A DNA stretch of 31,932 nt, from the NCBI GenBank assembly GCA_021790615.1, contig JAJYGW010000109.1, forward strand, positions 1 to 31,932. Direction: 5' to 3'. A program made the translations under genes and the position numbers. The DNA is from Actinomycetes bacterium. GTDB taxonomy: Bacteria > Actinomycetota > Acidimicrobiia > Acidimicrobiales > JAKAOS01. Below, piece by piece: positions 29,814 through 31,932 of this stretch. The stretch's first letter is position 1, and every line of letters begins with the position of its first letter. The notes under the pieces were generated by a model. It was not told where the DNA came from, ran no database searches, and worked only from the letters and a program-made list of their open reading frames with translations.

Positions 29814-31729
29814 CCGCTCACCTCCTCCGCTCCGGGAAAGGCTTCCCGGAGCCGGTGCTCCGCCCACGACGCGGTGTCGTGGGGCTCGCTGACGACCGAG
29901 GCAGGGTCAGCAGCATCGACAAGTGCCTCCTCGAGCTCCGGCGGCTCACCCCGGTCATGGGGCTGGCTGCGAACCGGACCTGCACGCTCCTGCGTACCTG
30001 GAGCTGGCGAGGCCGGCGGACCCGTGTCGGCGTCCGTCACGAGCTCCAGTCGGACCCGCGTCCCGAAGTGAGAGTTGATGGCCTCGGCCACGTCTGCCTC
30101 GAGGGCCGCTGCATGCTGGACGTGTGCCGCGTTCGGGAGAGCGAACACGGCCGCTCCCTCGCTGAACGCGACCCATCTCCCGACCTGGTAGATCGCCCGG
30201 ATGCGAGGACGCAGCCCCGGCAGGATCCTGTCGGCCCACGCCTCGACGAGATCGTCACGTGTCGGTCGGCCCGGTGGCGCCTCAGCTGAGGTGCCCTCCG
30301 GTGTCGCTCCTGGCTCAGACAGGGGTGCAGGCGTCGGGTATCCGAGCCGTGTCGCGGGCGCGGATTCCGTGACTCGCGCCTCGGTCGTCGCTGCCGCCTC
30401 CCGCGATTGGGGCTGTTGCGACTGCTGCTGTTGTTGTGCCAGGAAGGCGCCGAGTGCAGGACGAGGAGCTCCCCCCTCCGGCGGAGGATCCTGCGTCGAC
30501 GGCGCAGCTGCCGGGGGGGCGGGATGTGCAGCGGGCGCGGCTGGATCCTGGCGCGCGCGAGACGGGCTGTTCGGATCGAGCTGCGAGAGCCGCCACTCGA
30601 GCCGCTCGACCCGGTCCAGCAAGGCCGCGGTCGAGTCATCGACCTCCGGATTCGTGAGCCGGACCATGGCAACCTCGAGTGTGGTGCGCGGATCGATCGC
30701 CTCCCGCATGTCGACGATCGCCTGGCCGATGAGCTCGAGAGCCCGGACGCACCGGGCGGGCGCGAGCAAGGCGCGCCCGTCTGCAGCCAGCATCTCGGGC
30801 TCCGGCCGTATGACCCGTCGCGCCACACTGGCGAGAAACTGCTCCCTCAGCGTCTCGACGAGCTCCACAGCCAGGCGTTGGGCCTCGAAGCCGGCTGTGA
30901 TCGCCTCGGCGACGACACGAAGGGCAGCGGCTGGATCCTGGGCCGCTATCGACTGCACCAAGTCCAGCAAGAAACGGTGATCGTCCTCCACGATCCCCGA
31001 CGCCACCACCTGGTCAAGCACTGACAGGGCATCGCGAGCCGAACCATGACCTCGCCGGGCGGCGGCGTCGATGGCGTCCTCGGGCAGCTCGAGCCCCGCG
31101 TCCTGCGCGATGTCGCCGAGAAGGCCTTCGAGCACGGGCTGCTCGAGAAGGTGGAACTCGAAGTGCTGTGTCCGGCTGCGGATCGTCGGCAAGACCTTCT
31201 GCGGATCGGTCGTCGCGAGGACGAACACGACATGTCCAGGTGGCTCCTCCAGCGTCTTCAGCAGGGCGTTCGACGCGGCAGTCGAGAGCATGTGGACCTC
31301 GTCGATGATGTAGACCTTGCGCTTGCCCGGCGTGGCCAGCGACGCTCGTGACACGAGGTCACGCATGGCGTCGACGCCGTTGTTGGAAGCGGCGTCCAGC
31401 TCGTGGACGTCGAGGGAGGCCCCGCGGGCGATGTCGACGCAGGACTCGCATCGCCCGCATGGCTCCCCGTCCTCGGGTTGGAGGCAGTTCAGGGCCTTGG
31501 CGAGGATCCGCGCCATCGACGTCTTGCCGGTCCCTCTCGGGCCGGAGAAGAGATAGGCGTGCACCATCCGTCCGTCGCGGACGGCGTTGCGAAGCGTCGT
31601 AGCCGTCAGATCTTGACCGCGAACCTCCGAGAAGCGCTGCGGACGGTACCGGCGGTAGAGCGACTGGTACTGAGGCACGGGAGGGGCTGCGGGAGCTTCG
31701 GGGGAGGCGTCGGCCACGCCGTCCGACAT
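29810..31729 (-). CDS. dnaX: DNA polymerase III subunit gamma/tau
   Basis: 639-residue clamp-loader ATPase. The AAA+ core begins YQSLYRRYRPQRFSEVRGQD. It has Walker A GPRGTGKTS, the zinc module with four Cys (C before LQPEDGEPCGRCESC), Walker B/DEVH (YIIDEVHML), the sensor region LATTDPQKVLPTIRSR and the SRC-like arginine motif. Domain III follows, then a Pro/Ala/Gln-rich linker with a QQQQQSQQ run and a C-terminal tau domain (ALPNAAHVQHAAALE). No slippery heptamer for a gamma form was noticed. ATG 31729 is chosen because family homology starts 20 residues later. The longer open frame to 31885 crosses the SRP RNA gene and cannot be coding. The stop overlaps ybaB. Confidence 0.95.
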   Translation of the reverse strand: MSDGVADASPEAPAAPPVPQYQSLYRRYRPQRFSEVRGQDLTATTLRNAVRDGRMVHAYLFSGPRGTGKTSMARILAKALNCLQPEDGEPCGRCESCVDIARGASLDVHELDAASNNGVDAMRDLVSRASLATPGKRKVYIIDEVHMLSTAASNALLKTLEEPPGHVVFVLATTDPQKVLPTIRSRTQHFEFHLLEQPVLEGLLGDIAQDAGLELPEDAIDAAARRGHGSARDALSVLDQVVASGIVEDDHRFLLDLVQSIAAQDPAAALRVVAEAITAGFEAQRLAVELVETLREQFLASVARRVIRPEPEMLAADGRALLAPARCVRALELIGQAIVDMREAIDPRTTLEVAMVRLTNPEVDDSTAALLDRVERLEWRLSQLDPNSPSRARQDPAAPAAHPAPPAAAPSTQDPPPEGGAPRPALGAFLAQQQQQSQQPQSREAAATTEARVTESAPATRLGYPTPAPLSEPGATPEGTSAEAPPGRPTRDDLVEAWADRILPGLRPRIRAIYQVGRWVAFSEGAAVFALPNAAHVQHAAALEADVAEAINSHFGTRVRLELVTDADTGPPASPAPGTQERAGPVRSQPHDRGEPPELEEALVDAADPASVVSEPHDTASWAEHRLREAFPGAEEVSG

Positions 31730-31807
31730 TACGAGACTGGTGTGACGGCCGCGGCAGGACGAGAAGATGAGACCCCCCGACGCGAGACGGCGCTGCCGTG
31801 CGCAGCA

Positions 31808-31901
31808 GCCAGGTCCCCTGCGGCACATCCGCTCGTCCGCTGAGAGCTGCTGCCTTCCGGCCCTGACTCGGTTCACGGTCGCCAATTGCGCAGAACCCGG
31901 C
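31808..31901 (-). ncRNA. ffs: Signal recognition particle RNA (4.5S-like, small bacterial type)
   Basis: The minus strand contains the universal SRP domain IV core GTCAGGGCCGGAAGGCAGC (GGAA tetraloop and the asymmetric loop that binds Ffh). The ends pair: GCCGGGTTC with GGGACCTGGC through nine base pairs including G-U pairs, then, after a two-base bulge, TGCG with CGCA. This gives a mature RNA of about 94 bases; the ends are accurate to a few bases. Placement just upstream of dnaX is usual for actinobacteria. The promoter would lie beyond the window edge. Confidence 0.88.
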
Positions 31902-31932
31902 CGCTGCGCGCGGCAGGGCCGGAGGCACAGAC

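Noticed and set aside
31741..31807. Possible hairpin terminator of the SRP RNA
   Set aside because: A short GCTGC/GCAGC stem exists but no T-run follows at the expected distance.
1..31932. CRISPR arrays, tRNA or rRNA genes, insertion sequences, phage or integrase genes
   Set aside because: No regularly spaced repeats, no cloverleaf-type sequence and no transposase or recombinase motifs were seen. The window looks like ordinary chromosomal sequence.

Overview
The window is a high-GC (roughly 70%, my estimate), gene-dense actinobacterial fragment. The order ffs-dnaX-ybaB-recR, a DUF2510 protein, a very long Lhr helicase, an extended acidic YbaB and widespread apparent leaderless promoters fit Actinomycetota. 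An Acidimicrobiia-like lineage is my guess, not shown by a marker gene. No tRNA or rRNA gene, CRISPR array, insertion sequence or phage gene was seen.

Region 1 (1-5291) holds a minus-strand operon: ferritin-like diiron protein, cysteine-less thiolase-like protein, DUF35 zinc-ribbon/OB protein, and acyl-CoA synthetase cut by the window edge. The first three junctions are 4-base stop/start overlaps. The set looks like acyl-CoA side-chain catabolism with an Ltp2-type retro-aldolase. A phosphotriesterase-family hydrolase diverges from it. Region 2 (5309-9080) holds a small membrane protein, an acyl-CoA dehydrogenase, an isoaspartyl peptidase/asparaginase and a DMT-family transporter. Region 3 (9205-13136) is signalling: a soluble PAS histidine kinase, its overlapping OmpR-type regulator with an odd 74-residue Gly/Ala linker, and a REC-only protein whose 3' end overlaps lhr. 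Lhr (13093-17622) has a LexA-type SOS box on its promoter.

Region 4 (17715-26593) is an ethylmalonyl-CoA pathway locus in several transcription units: 3-hydroxybutyryl-CoA dehydrogenase and ethylmalonyl-CoA mutase (plus strand); acyl-CoA carboxylase beta subunit, a small carboxylase accessory subunit and a DMT transporter (minus); crotonyl-CoA carboxylase/reductase coupled to ethylmalonyl/methylmalonyl-CoA epimerase (minus); and acetyl-CoA acetyltransferase, divergent from ccr. Together they condense acetyl-CoA, reduce acetoacetyl-CoA, reductively carboxylate crotonyl-CoA, epimerise and rearrange ethylmalonyl-CoA, and handle C3 acyl-CoA. The crotonase, methylsuccinyl-CoA dehydrogenase, mesaconyl-CoA hydratase and lyase steps are not in the window.

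Region 5 (26625-31932) holds a DUF2510 membrane protein, a DUF2231-Rieske fusion, and recR, ybaB and dnaX downstream of the SRP RNA gene.

A recurring feature is a -10-like TAnnnT hexamer, often preceded by GG, placed 6-8 bases before the start codon of transcription-unit first genes (lhr, hbd-like, ecm, ccr, carboxylase beta, DUF2510 and others). This implies leaderless mRNAs. Operon-internal genes instead use overlaps or Shine-Dalgarno sequences.
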